DNA from: Planctomycetota bacterium
GTDB taxonomy: Bacteria > Planctomycetota > UBA8742 > UBA2392
Assembly (NCBI GenBank): GCA_003576915.1
Contig: QEVF01000005.1
Span: forward strand, 1-64,000
Length of the DNA: 64,000 nucleotides
Direction of reading: 5' to 3'
Each line of letters starts with the position of its first letter. Within the stretch, counting starts at the first letter, position 1. A program made the translations under genes and the position numbers. A model generated the notes under the pieces. It had not been told where the DNA came from and ran no database searches. It saw only the letters and a list, made by a program, of their open reading frames with translations. Shown here in pieces: positions 37,901 to 45,993 of this stretch.

Positions 37901-38487
37901 TCGAGGACCGCAACAACTTCTTTTCGCGCCAGGAGCAGGACCTGATCAAGGCCAAGCGCACGCTGAGCGACGCCATCGCCCGCATCGAGCGGGAATCCAG
38001 GCGCCTGTTTGTGACGACGTTTGAGGCCATCCGCACCAATTTCCAGCGCATATTCCGGCGCCTGTTCGGCGGGGGCTCAGCCGACATCATCCTGCAGAAT
38101 CCCGAAGACCCGCTGAACAGCGGCGTGGACATCATTGCCAAGCCTCCGGGCAAGGAGGCGCTGAGCATCTCCATGCGTTCGGGCGGCGAGCGGGCGCTGA
38201 TTTCGGTGGCGATGATGTTCTCGATCTACGAAATCAATCCCGCGCCCTTTGCCATCCTCGACGAAGTCGATGCGCCTCTGGACGAAGCCAACGTGGACCG
38301 CTTCTGCGATATCGTGCGCGAGTACGCCAGGCTTTCGCAGTTCATCGTGATCACGCACCACAAGAAAACCATGACCGCCTGTGACATGCTCTATGGCGTG
38401 ACCATGCAGGAGCCCGGCGTGAGCACCAAAGTGAGTGTGGACCTGCGCGCATCCGAACAGCCCGAGTTGGCCGCGGCCGGAGCCTGA
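34906..38487 (+). CDS. smc: Chromosome segregation protein SMC
   Basis: This 1193-residue condensin subunit has an N-terminal Walker A GPNGCGKSN (31-39), two long coiled coils and a hinge around 520-660. The C-terminal head has signature SGGERAL (1092-1098) and Walker B with D1119-E1120 (AILDEVDAP). The length is typical. A GAGG site precedes ATG 34906. The scpA and scpB partners are not in this window. Confidence 0.96.
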   Translation: MRITRLELDGFKSFGRPTLFDFEAPMTGIVGPNGCGKSNVVDAVRWVLGEASRKALRAKESTDVVFSGSASRKAARQAEVSITFDNSDGSMGVAHKSVKVTRRLSAGGDSEYFINGEEAKLKDIKGVLQGTGAGMSAYCIMEQGKMDALLQANPLERRRVFDEAAGIGNLRKQQEDAQSKLTVVDQNLGALKNILDEVRGQLRKIKGQATRALRYTELRERQRLLQMKLALRDFHGFDKAREALLSRISDAGAREGAIQAEMAKTRMDLEDAEAKLNHSENEFRRISESVHKLELRITSEASRRDNALSRVESLKQAIARVREQAERVRENTASLKVRRQNLAQKAETTKAELGEMAQRLAALSEAEHAVAKAAETLEADLKATRAKLLDAIGPANQSLNERMRLDAEMRTARRRLESLSARAGEVERELGEIETRRGAAQGERDTEEARLAGLKAEMAQVEAEASPLALRVNELRQRKHGLELKQGQKSERKGVLEGMAQQRVGLDETAVKLLSDETRARSFGILGVFADAVRVDLAFAAGLERVLGDLGSAIIVDSREHAHDLFDWLAGRGSVNISLVARDEFKAGKVPAFPSGHGVIGPMIEQVKVKAGFEALAQSLLGDVLLVADRSVARRLMERGARNYRIVTPTGELFSPPGAFALAFGEGRSGIITRQSEIDRLQREIGELGAEIEASAQELGAALNLQAQLQARAGELRNAIYDASMEAAGKRVALDSLKREAARLGEEQGLLSREQQQLKAAMEADLGRHGKLSEAIALAEEAKQSCEQRLASLNEESTLRREQLAEARQKLTEAKVAEATCRTECRQAEEALKGIDDALARYADEIARGAGEAEAHAKQIRELEHEARASVEVQAELEREARELRERRLSGDGSLTLLRNGVEQARQSLATLQETLYRERESVQQARIDENTLFMKMDQVRRRMAELHNADIDTLYREYDPQADTVNEEAAQAELDALNEQLAKLGNVNMEAMDELREVEDRNNFFSRQEQDLIKAKRTLSDAIARIERESRRLFVTTFEAIRTNFQRIFRRLFGGGSADIILQNPEDPLNSGVDIIAKPPGKEALSISMRSGGERALISVAMMFSIYEINPAPFAILDEVDAPLDEANVDRFCDIVREYARLSQFIVITHHKKTMTACDMLYGVTMQEPGVSTKVSVDLRASEQPELAAAGA

Positions 38488-38509
38488 CGTTCCACGCGAC
38501 GGTAAAACG

Positions 38510-38540
38510 AAGAACGGGCCCGACGGCCCGTTCTTTGTTT
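38510..38540. terminator. Bidirectional intrinsic terminator between smc and the converging gene
   Basis: AAGAACGGGCC (38510-38520), CGAC and GGCCCGTTCTT (38525-38535) form a perfect stem-loop. It has TTTGTTTT on one side and an A-rich stretch on the other, so it can serve both converging genes. Confidence 0.85.
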
Positions 38541-38560
38541 TCGCGCCAGGGCGGCGTGAA

Positions 38561-39013
38561 TCAGATTCCGATCTGCACTTCCATGGGCTGGCGCTGATAA
38601 TAGGCGATGGCCGAGGTCGGCACGCCGCTCTCGATCTGCTTGCGCGTGAACTCGACAGCCTGGTCACGGCCGGTGAATTCGTGGGTCTCGGGACCGGAGG
38701 CGCCGCGAATCACGACCACGTGCTGCGGAAGGCCGCTGAGCGTGCGCTGGACCCGGGCAGCCGCCTTGTCGGACTTGCGGCGGCCCGCCTTGCGCGGCGT
38801 CTGCGCGGCATTGGCCTGGGCGCGGCGGCCGCGATTCTCGATCTTGCCGCCGATGCGCTCCCACACTTCTTTGAGCTTGGGAAACGCGAGCTGCGTGCCG
38901 AACTTCTGGCGCACCAGCTTCCCGATCTGATTCATCGTCAGTTTCGGGTTTTCCTTGTGCTGCTCTTCCACGAAAGCCTGCTTCTTGAGCGTATTCTCAA
39001 TCGAACGGGACAC
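38561..39013 (-). CDS. Small basic protein, unknown
   Basis: This 150-residue protein starts at GTG 39013, five bases after an AGGAAG site; a longer ATG start upstream lacks one. The N-terminal part is helical and helix-turn-helix-like (NQIGKLVRQKFG...FPKLKEVW). It is followed by a basic linker (RRAQANAAQTPRKAGRRKSDK) and a C-terminal segment with VVVIRGASGPETHEF. DNA or RNA binding is possible from the charge pattern, but I do not recognise a family. Confidence 0.55.
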   Translation of the reverse strand: MSRSIENTLKKQAFVEEQHKENPKLTMNQIGKLVRQKFGTQLAFPKLKEVWERIGGKIENRGRRAQANAAQTPRKAGRRKSDKAAARVQRTLSGLPQHVVVIRGASGPETHEFTGRDQAVEFTRKQIESGVPTSAIAYYQRQPMEVQIGI

Positions 39014-39085
39014 GGTGTCTTCCTCTCTCACACAGTTCAAAGAAGTGCTTCAGAAGGGCGGCATGGTGCGCATACTTCGGGGCCA

Positions 39086-39091
39086 TGTCAA
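39086..39091 (-). promoter_or_regulatory. Perfect -35 box (TTGACA) upstream of the small basic protein gene
   Basis: The minus strand has TTGACA at 39091-39086. The region 17 bases downstream (CACCAT) is only a weak -10 match, so this is a tentative promoter. Confidence 0.35.
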
Positions 39092-39155
39092 TACTCAAAT
39101 TCGGTGCCGCAGCCGAATTTCACTTAAATCTCAGTGATATTTCAGTTGTGGCACA

Positions 39156-40184
39156 TCAGGCAGGCTGGGGCCCGATCGCTACTTCAAAACTTCCATCTTC
39201 CAGCCTGGCGATCTGAATATCCACCGGCAGAAACATGGCAATGACTTCGGCGTTGGTCTGGGCGTGGCGCGTGGGTTTGACCGTGCGGAAGCGCCCGCCG
39301 CCCGCCAGCGCCAGCGGCAGCATGAGCTGGTCGCACAGGTAACGCCCGACGGGCGCCGTCGAGGCCAGATACTCGCGCGACTCGGTCAGGGCCTCCTCGG
39401 CGAATTCCTCGGGTGTGATGCCGCGCCGGCCGAAAGCGGTGAAGACTTCCGTGATCTGCTCGTGCTCGACCTCAATGCAGACGACATTGCCGGCGCTGTC
39501 GTTGCCAGTGATGGATTCCGGGTGAATGTCGCCGGCGCCCAGTCCCAGCTTCTGTGCGATGATGTCAAGCTCGCGGATGGCGAAGGTCATGGAAAGGTTG
39601 CTGACCAGGGCCCGCGCCCTCGTGCGCACGTGGTCGCCGCGCTCGAGCAGTTCAAATCCCTTCAGCTCTTCGACGGGCTGCACCTGAACCTTCATGCGGC
39701 CCCCGCCCGCGGGATAAAAGCCGTGGCGTTCCAGTGAAGCCTGCACCACGGGCCCCATGCGCGCCAGGGCAGGCAGATAGGTCAGGGCCAGGAAATCATA
39801 GGGCGGCGCAAAGGGGTTGTGAGTCCCCCCTTCCAGGGTGATCTCGGAGGGGCCGGGGGCCAGCATGAGCGCGGGAAGCACTGTCTGCAGCACCAGCGAG
39901 GTGCTGCCCGCCGTGCCGACGGAATAGAAATAGCGCCCGTTTCCGATCACGCCGGGCTCGAATGTGAGTTCCGTCGAGCCCTCGCGCATGCCTTCCACCC
40001 TGGCGTTGCTGACGGCCTTGGCGGCCTTCACGGCCGTGAGGTGTTGGGCCATCATGCCCGGGTTTTCGCGGTTGGCGCGGATGTTGGAGATGCGAAAGGG
40101 CGTGCCGGTCACCATGGACAGCGACAGCGCCGTGCGCAGCACCTGGCCGCCGCCTTCTCCCTTGGCACCGTCGATTTCCAGCAT
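39156..40184 (-). CDS. rtcA: RNA 3'-terminal phosphate cyclase
   Basis: This 342-residue enzyme converts RNA 3'-phosphates to 2',3'-cyclic phosphates using ATP. The family start (EIDGAKGEGGGQVLRTALSLS), the YPAGGG segment and a C-terminal RHAQTN motif carrying the candidate catalytic His are present. Length is normal. No rtcB or rtcR lies beside it. The gene reads away from the carotenoid cluster. Confidence 0.93.
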   Translation of the reverse strand: MLEIDGAKGEGGGQVLRTALSLSMVTGTPFRISNIRANRENPGMMAQHLTAVKAAKAVSNARVEGMREGSTELTFEPGVIGNGRYFYSVGTAGSTSLVLQTVLPALMLAPGPSEITLEGGTHNPFAPPYDFLALTYLPALARMGPVVQASLERHGFYPAGGGRMKVQVQPVEELKGFELLERGDHVRTRARALVSNLSMTFAIRELDIIAQKLGLGAGDIHPESITGNDSAGNVVCIEVEHEQITEVFTAFGRRGITPEEFAEEALTESREYLASTAPVGRYLCDQLMLPLALAGGGRFRTVKPTRHAQTNAEVIAMFLPVDIQIARLEDGSFEVAIGPQPA

Positions 40185-40643
40185 GTTCGCTCCGACTCGC
40201 GTCAGAACCGGCGGGCGCCCCCTGGGGCCCTTGCTCCACCGGTCCAGGCCAAGGGTTTAGCGGCGTGGCCGGTTTCGTCAACGGCACACGCCATCGCGGC
40301 ACCGGGGCCGTGACCGTCTTTCCGTCCAGGCTTGGAAGCTTTCCGGGCTCCTCCATCTGCCGGCAACTCGCGGACAAAGTCTCATGGGGCCGCCTTCTCA
40401 ACCCCGTAGGGCCGCCGTGAATCGGGCCCAGGCGCCCATACAAGCGCCTTTCCAGCCGCCTCAACTGCTCAGGCATTCTCTGGCGGGCGTCTGCGGGACG
40501 CGCCGCATCGGGCTGCTGAAAGTGTCTGATTAGGCAAAAATACTTTCTTTCAGGTCAAAAATTTTCTTTCAAAGAACATGGAATTGCGCTACAGTAAAGA
40601 ACGTTGTCCTCCAAGTGAAAGCCCAACAGCGGAGTCCCAGCCC
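40185..40643. promoter_or_regulatory. Divergent intergenic region between rtcA and crtB
   Basis: This gap of 459 bases contains no supported gene. Its right part, about 40524-40600, is conspicuously AT-rich against a GC-rich background. It contains a direct repeat TTTCTTTCA at about 40551 and 40565, 14 bases apart. This is the likely promoter and operator region of the carotenoid operon. I found no clear consensus for a known light-dependent regulator site. Confidence 0.4.
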
Positions 40644-41657
40644 ATGTTCCAGCTCCTTGCATCTCATCGCGCCTCTTCCCACGGGACGCCAGAGCAATGG
40701 GAGGCTGAAAGCAGCCGCGCCGCGCAGCGGGCCCTGGCCGGGGATGAAGGGCAGGCGAGGCAGGTGCTGACGCGGATGGCGCGGGGGGTGCTGCGACGGT
40801 ACAGCTCGAGTTTCTTCATGGTCACGCGCTTTCTGCCCCCCGCCAAGCGTGCCCGGGTGGAACTGATTTACGCCGCGGTGCGTTATCCGGACGAAGTGGT
40901 GGACACTTTCGCCCTGTCCCCCGGCCACAAGCGGCTGCTGCTGTCAAGCTGGCGGCAATCTTTCATGCGCGCCCTGACGTCAGGCTCAATGCTTGAGGCG
41001 CTGCGCCAGGGGCTTCCTCCGATACTGGCGGGTTTTGCTGAGGTCGTGCGCGAGTCAGGAATTCCGCCGCGGCACTACCACGCCTTTCTGGATGCCATGG
41101 AGGCCGACATCGAGCCGCGGCGTTATGCCACGCTGGCGGATCTCACGGCGCAGTACATCTACGGCAGCGCCATTGTGGTCGGGTACTTTCTGGCCCATGT
41201 GTATGGGGCGTCGGGTCCCGCGGAGTTCCCGCGGGTCATGGAAGTGAGCCGTCGCCTGGGCATCGCGCTGCAACTGACCAATTTCCTGCGCGATGTGGTG
41301 GAAGATCGCGGTCGCGGGCGCCTCTATCTGCCCCAGGACGTGCTGCGCGCCGAAGGTCTCCTTGAGCCTGACCTGGCGTCACTGCGAGGTCGGGAGGCCA
41401 CGGCCCGCGTGTTGGCGCGGCTGGGAGAGGTGGCTCGGGCGGACTATGCCTTTGCGCGTGACCACGCGGGGGCCTTTGCGCCGGACAGCCAGCCCGCCAT
41501 CAGAGCCTGTATCGAAGTTTACGGGCTGCTCAACGATCAGGTTTCAACGGCCTCGGCGCTGCAACGACGCCAGAGCGTTTCGGCCTATCGCAAGTTTCTG
41601 TCCCTTCCGGCGAGCAAGTACTGGCGCCTGCCCCTGGCATATCTTGGCGCCATCTGA
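40644..41657 (+). CDS. crtB: Phytoene/squalene synthase
   Basis: This 337-residue enzyme joins two prenyl diphosphates head to head. The first Asp-rich motif is DEVVD within YAAVRYPDEVVD, and the second is DVVED within LQLTNFLRDVVEDRGRGRLYLP. Length and context fit phytoene synthase. ATG 40644, with GGAG ten bases upstream, is preferred to an upstream ATG at 40578 that has no ribosome site and lies in the AT-rich leader. It is the first gene of the carotenoid operon. Confidence 0.88.
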   Translation: MFQLLASHRASSHGTPEQWEAESSRAAQRALAGDEGQARQVLTRMARGVLRRYSSSFFMVTRFLPPAKRARVELIYAAVRYPDEVVDTFALSPGHKRLLLSSWRQSFMRALTSGSMLEALRQGLPPILAGFAEVVRESGIPPRHYHAFLDAMEADIEPRRYATLADLTAQYIYGSAIVVGYFLAHVYGASGPAEFPRVMEVSRRLGIALQLTNFLRDVVEDRGRGRLYLPQDVLRAEGLLEPDLASLRGREATARVLARLGEVARADYAFARDHAGAFAPDSQPAIRACIEVYGLLNDQVSTASALQRRQSVSAYRKFLSLPASKYWRLPLAYLGAI

Positions 41658-41680
41658 CAACCCTCAGCGGAGCACCAGTC

Positions 41681-43243
41681 ATGACCACAGAACTTCTGCT
41701 GCCTGTCGCAAACTCAGCGACCGGCGCTGCCGCCCTCACGGGCCCGGTGTCGGAAAGGGGCCGCCGCGTGGCCGTCATCGGGGCGGGGTTGGGGGGGCTG
41801 TCGGCGGCCATACACCTGCGGTTGAAGGGCTTTGATGTCACGATCCTGGAAGCCAACGAGCGCGTGGGCGGCAGGGCCAGCCGCCTTGAGCTTGAGGGCT
41901 TCGCCTTTGACACCGGTCCTTCGCTGCTCAATTACCCCTGGGTCTTTGAGCAACTCTTCGCCGCCGCAGGACGCAGATTCTCGGATTACGTCGAACTTCG
42001 TCCCGTCGAGCCATCTGTGAGTTTTCAATGGCCCGAGGGTCGCCGCCTGGAACTCTCAAGCGACTATTCGAAACTTCTGGCCGCCTTCAGTGAATTTGAG
42101 CCGGCGGCAGGGCCCAGGCTTTCGGCATGGCTTCACGACTGCTCCGAAAAATATCGCATCAGTTTCGACAAGCTGGTCACGCGCAACGCTGACAGTCTGC
42201 TCTCATGGTTCTCCGCTCTGAGCCTTTCCGAGCTGCGGCGAACGGCCGTGTGGCGCTCTCTGGACTCCGAACTCAAACGCTTCTTCAAGAGCCGGCACAT
42301 CCGCGAAGCCCTGGGCGCTTACGGCATGTATCTGGGCGGCTCGCCTTTCACCCTGCCGGGCATTTTCACGATCCTCGCCTACGGCGAGCTGGCCTATGGT
42401 CTGTGGCTTCCCAAAGGCGGCATATATGGCCTGGTGCGCGGCATCGAACGGCTGGCCCTGGAACTGGGTGTAAGGATTGAGACGAACGCTCGTGTGCAAC
42501 GCATCGTGGCCGATGGGGGGCGCGTCCTGGGCGTGGAGATGGTCTCGGGGGCTGTGCGGTCCTTTCCGCTTGTGGTCTCAAACGTAGACGTGCCCACGAC
42601 CCAGAGTGAACTCCTGCCCGAAGAGTTTCTGGCCAGGGGCCGCCGCGAAGCTTCGCGTACGCGCATGACTCCCGGCGTGATGACCTTCTACTGGGGTGTG
42701 CGCGGCCAGGTCCGGGGTCTGGGCCACCACACCATTTTTCTGCCCGGCGACTACCGCGGCGCCTTCAAGGACCTGACGGAGCGCGGGCGCATACCCGCTG
42801 ATCTGCCCTTCTACGTCGCCGTGCCCTCGGCCACGGACCCGTCCATGGCCCCCGGCGGAGATTCCGCCGTTTTCGTGCTGGTGCCAACGCCGGTGCTGAG
42901 CGAGCTGGGCCGGCAGGACTGGGACAGCGTGCTCAAAGAGACCAGGGCCCGCGTGTTGAGCCGCCTCGCGGCGCAGGGTGCGGAGCTGGCGCCCGAGCGC
43001 ATTGTGGTCGAGCAGGCCTGGTCTCCCGAGACCTGGCGCGCCCGCTTCGGTCTCTACAACGGCTCGGCCTTTGGCGCGGCTCACAATCTCTTTCAGGTAG
43101 GGCCCTTCCGGGCGCCCAACTGGTCGAAGGCGCTCCGGGGCCTCTATTTCGTGGGCGCGGGCACCACGCCGGGTACGGGCATGCCCATGGTCGTTCTGAG
43201 CGGTCGCCTCGTGGCCGAAAGGATGGCGGCCCATGTTCTCTAA
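41681..43243 (+). CDS. Phytoene desaturase-family (CrtI/CrtN) oxidoreductase
   Basis: This 520-residue flavoprotein has the dinucleotide-binding motif GAGLGG (34-39), with the following LEANERVGGRAS and FDTGPSLL family motifs. A C-terminal GLYFVGAGTTPGTGMPMVV segment is typical of carotenoid desaturases. It probably desaturates phytoene in the membrane. A second paralogue lies at 45990, so the two may divide successive desaturation or end-group reactions. It overlaps the hydrolase gene. Confidence 0.88.
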   Translation: MTTELLLPVANSATGAAALTGPVSERGRRVAVIGAGLGGLSAAIHLRLKGFDVTILEANERVGGRASRLELEGFAFDTGPSLLNYPWVFEQLFAAAGRRFSDYVELRPVEPSVSFQWPEGRRLELSSDYSKLLAAFSEFEPAAGPRLSAWLHDCSEKYRISFDKLVTRNADSLLSWFSALSLSELRRTAVWRSLDSELKRFFKSRHIREALGAYGMYLGGSPFTLPGIFTILAYGELAYGLWLPKGGIYGLVRGIERLALELGVRIETNARVQRIVADGGRVLGVEMVSGAVRSFPLVVSNVDVPTTQSELLPEEFLARGRREASRTRMTPGVMTFYWGVRGQVRGLGHHTIFLPGDYRGAFKDLTERGRIPADLPFYVAVPSATDPSMAPGGDSAVFVLVPTPVLSELGRQDWDSVLKETRARVLSRLAAQGAELAPERIVVEQAWSPETWRARFGLYNGSAFGAAHNLFQVGPFRAPNWSKALRGLYFVGAGTTPGTGMPMVVLSGRLVAERMAAHVL

Positions 43244-44009
43244 GGTCTGGGGAAACGGAGCACAAGTCATTGTCGGATTGCACGGCTGGGGCGGCAGCCA
43301 CGAGACGTTTGCGCCTCTGGCCGAGCGCCTGCCGGAGCACTGCGCGCTGGTCGCCTGTGACCTGCCGGGCTTTGGAAGGACCCCCGCGCCTGCACGCTTT
43401 GACCGGGACGAAATCTCGGCCGGCCTGGCCCGCTGGATCGACGGGCTGGGGTTCGAGCGCGTGTGCCTGCTGGGTAACTGTTCCGGGGCGCTCGCGGCGC
43501 TTTTGGCAGCGCCACGGCTCAAGACGCCCGTTTCGCGCCTGATCCTGCTCGATGCCTTTGCCTTTGTGCCCTGGTATTTCCGCGTGTTCAGCAACGGGGT
43601 GTTTGGGCACTACGCCTACTCCATGGCTTTCGCCAACCCCCTGGGTCGCTGGCTGACCAACCGCGGTCTGGCGGCGCGGCGCAGGCCCGGCACAGACATG
43701 ACGGGGTCCTTTGCCCGCGCTGACCACGTGTCCACGCTGGGCTGGCTGCGCCTTCTGGCCGCCATCCCCGGACACGAGTTCTTTCGCCCCGTGCGCGCCC
43801 CCGTGGAGCTGGTGTACGGCGAGCGCACCTTCGGCGCCGTGAAGCGCTCGGTCGCGCTCTGGAGAGAGCTCTGGCCTGAGGCACCCGTCACCGTACTCAG
43901 GGGCGCCGGCCATCTGGGCATTGCCGAGGCGCCCCAGGAGCTGGCCCGCATCGTTTTCAAACCCCGCGACGCCCGTGTGGCCCTGCCGCACGCGGCGGCG
44001 ACTTCATGA
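43233..44009 (+). CDS. Alpha/beta-hydrolase with cysteine at the nucleophile position
   Basis: This 258-residue alpha/beta hydrolase has the oxyanion HGWGGS motif, a catalytic-type His in GAGHLGIAE and an acidic residue after VYGERT. The nucleophile elbow reads GNCSG (81-85), so the usual Ser is replaced by Cys83, as in dienelactone hydrolase. The gene overlaps the desaturase by 11 bases and the prenyltransferase by four, which puts it firmly in the carotenoid operon. It could cleave or form an ester on a carotenoid or fatty acyl group; that is inference. Confidence 0.75.
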   Translation: MFSKVWGNGAQVIVGLHGWGGSHETFAPLAERLPEHCALVACDLPGFGRTPAPARFDRDEISAGLARWIDGLGFERVCLLGNCSGALAALLAAPRLKTPVSRLILLDAFAFVPWYFRVFSNGVFGHYAYSMAFANPLGRWLTNRGLAARRRPGTDMTGSFARADHVSTLGWLRLLAAIPGHEFFRPVRAPVELVYGERTFGAVKRSVALWRELWPEAPVTVLRGAGHLGIAEAPQELARIVFKPRDARVALPHAAATS

Positions 44010-44863
44010 AAGACAAAGTCATGTCCAAGGTACTGCAGGCATTCATGCAGCAGCATCGACTCGCGATAGAGACCGAACTGGAGCGGCGTCTGCCGCGAGG
44101 CAACATGCCTCAGCTCAAGGCACTCGACGACGCCATGGAGCATGCCCTGTTCACCGGCGGCAAGCGCATGCGTCCCGTGCTTTGCCTGGCTTCAGCGTCG
44201 GTGTGCGGCTTTGCGCCCGCGGAGGCGCTGAAGGTTGCGGCGGCGCTCGAGTTTCTGCACTCGGCCTCGCTGATCTTTGACGATCTGCCCTGCATGGATT
44301 GCTCGCTGGAGCGAAGGGGCGAGGACACTGTCCACGTCAAGTTCGGCGAGGGAGTTGCCGTGTTGGCGGGGCTGGCCCTGCTCAATGAAACCTATGCGTT
44401 GCTCGCACAGGCCGATGGCACGGGCGCGCTCATGGGGCAGGCCGCCCAATGCATCGGGGCCCGGGGCATGATCGCCGGACAGTGCCTGGACCTGAGGCAC
44501 GAGCGCGCCCCGAGCCTCGATGACCTCGAGGCGCCCTACCTGAAGACCACCGCCCTGCTCAAGCTTTCCCTCGTGGCCGCGCCGCTTTCACTGGGGGCGC
44601 CGGGCGCCGCGGTCGAGGCCCTGGCCCTCTATGGCCAGAAGCTCGGCATGGCCTACCAGTTGCTTGACGACGAACTGGACCAGGACGAATCCACCGTGGC
44701 CGGTGCAGACCTCGCGTCCGTGCTGGGCAAGGCCCGGGCCTGGATCGAAGAAGCCAAGGGCGCACTTGCGGCCCGGTTCGGCCCGGGGCCGGCCCGCGAC
44801 GCGCTGTGTGAATTTGCCGAAAGCGTCTGGGCCCGCGCCCTTCAGGACGTGCGCAGCCGTTGA
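44006..44863 (+). CDS. Polyprenyl diphosphate synthase (GGPP/farnesyl type)
   Basis: This 285-residue trans-prenyltransferase has first Asp-rich motif DDLPCMD (92-98) and a second motif DDELDQD (near 219). The GGKRMRPVL start of the family is at 51-59. It makes the allylic diphosphate, probably geranylgeranyl or farnesyl diphosphate, used by the phytoene synthase. The residue pattern before the first motif does not fix the chain length. Confidence 0.88.
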   Translation: MKDKVMSKVLQAFMQQHRLAIETELERRLPRGNMPQLKALDDAMEHALFTGGKRMRPVLCLASASVCGFAPAEALKVAAALEFLHSASLIFDDLPCMDCSLERRGEDTVHVKFGEGVAVLAGLALLNETYALLAQADGTGALMGQAAQCIGARGMIAGQCLDLRHERAPSLDDLEAPYLKTTALLKLSLVAAPLSLGAPGAAVEALALYGQKLGMAYQLLDDELDQDESTVAGADLASVLGKARAWIEEAKGALAARFGPGPARDALCEFAESVWARALQDVRSR

Positions 44864-44880
44864 CCCCTCAAGGAACTGCC

Positions 44881-45993
44881 ATGACTCTGGCTGCCTCCGT
44901 CGTGCTTTTGCTTGCCGCGCTCAGCCTTCTGATGGTGCTGGGAAACGTGCTGTTCTGGCCGCGCGTGAGAGCGCGTTGCGCGCCGGGTCGCGTCTCGGTG
45001 CTGATTCCCGCGCGCAACGAAGAGCAGGCGCTGCCTTGCCTGCTGGAGAGTCTGCGCGGTCAGTCCGGCATTGAGGAGATTCTGGTCGCGAACGATCACT
45101 CGACCGATCGCACCCAGGCCGTCATCGAGGATTTCTCTGCGCGGGACTTCCGCATCGGCTCCCTGACGCCCGCCCCCCTGCCCGCGGGCTGGTGCGGCAA
45201 GAACTGGGCCTGCGCGAGCCTGGCCGAAGAGGCAACGGGCGAGTGGCTGCTGTTTCTGGATGCGGACACGCAGCTCGAACCCGGCGCGGTGGAGTCGCTG
45301 CTGGGCGAGGCGCAGGCGCGTCAACTGACGTTTCTGAGTTGCTGGCCCGCGCTGGAAATGCGCAGCTTTGCCGAGCGGCTGCTGATGCCCATGCTGAACT
45401 TCGTACTGCTGACGCTCTTTCCGGCGCCGCTGGCGAGCTGGCAGATGAATCATGCGTCCCTCGGTCTTGGCCATGGTGCATGCATGTTCATGCGCCGCGC
45501 CGAGTACCTGCGGGTGGGAGGGCACCGTGCGGTACGCGGCGAGATCTTTGAGGACAGCCGCCTGGCCCAGCTCTGGCGGCGGCAGGGACTGCGCGGCCTG
45601 TGCCTCGACGGGCGCAAGATAATCTCCGTGCGCATGTATCGCAGCCTCGGTGAAATCTGGCGCGGCTTCTCCAAGAATCTGTTTCCCGCCTTCCGGCGCC
45701 AGGCCAGTTTCTGGCTGTTCTGGCTTCTGCATGGGACCGTGTATCTCGCCCCGTTTGCCCTGCTGTGGATTCCCGGGCCGGCCCCGGCGCTGTTCATGGC
45801 CTCCGCTGCCTGTGTGGTGGGGGCGAGGTTGGCCTTGGCGGCGAGATTCGGTCATTCGTGGTGGTCGGCACTGCTGCATCCCCTGGCGCAGGTCTTCGTT
45901 CTGGCTCTGGGCCTGGCATCGTGGCTGAGCGTGATCAGCGGGCGCGGCGTGACGTGGAAGGGACGCAGATATCTTCAGGCGGAGGCGTCATGA
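44881..45993 (+). CDS. Family 2 glycosyltransferase (CruG/CrtQ-like)
   Basis: This 370-residue glycosyltransferase has an N-terminal helix, the GT-A start SVLIPARNEE (39-48), the metal-binding DAD at 127-129 (FLDADT) and an FEDSRLAQ acceptor-site segment. Three to four C-terminal membrane helices anchor it. CruG- and CrtQ-type enzymes glycosylate carotenoids, and the presence of a CruF homologue nearby favours CruG-like chemistry. ATG 44881 follows an AAGGA site, preferred to an upstream TTG. Confidence 0.8.
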   Translation: MTLAASVVLLLAALSLLMVLGNVLFWPRVRARCAPGRVSVLIPARNEEQALPCLLESLRGQSGIEEILVANDHSTDRTQAVIEDFSARDFRIGSLTPAPLPAGWCGKNWACASLAEEATGEWLLFLDADTQLEPGAVESLLGEAQARQLTFLSCWPALEMRSFAERLLMPMLNFVLLTLFPAPLASWQMNHASLGLGHGACMFMRRAEYLRVGGHRAVRGEIFEDSRLAQLWRRQGLRGLCLDGRKIISVRMYRSLGEIWRGFSKNLFPAFRRQASFWLFWLLHGTVYLAPFALLWIPGPAPALFMASAACVVGARLALAARFGHSWWSALLHPLAQVFVLALGLASWLSVISGRGVTWKGRRYLQAEAS

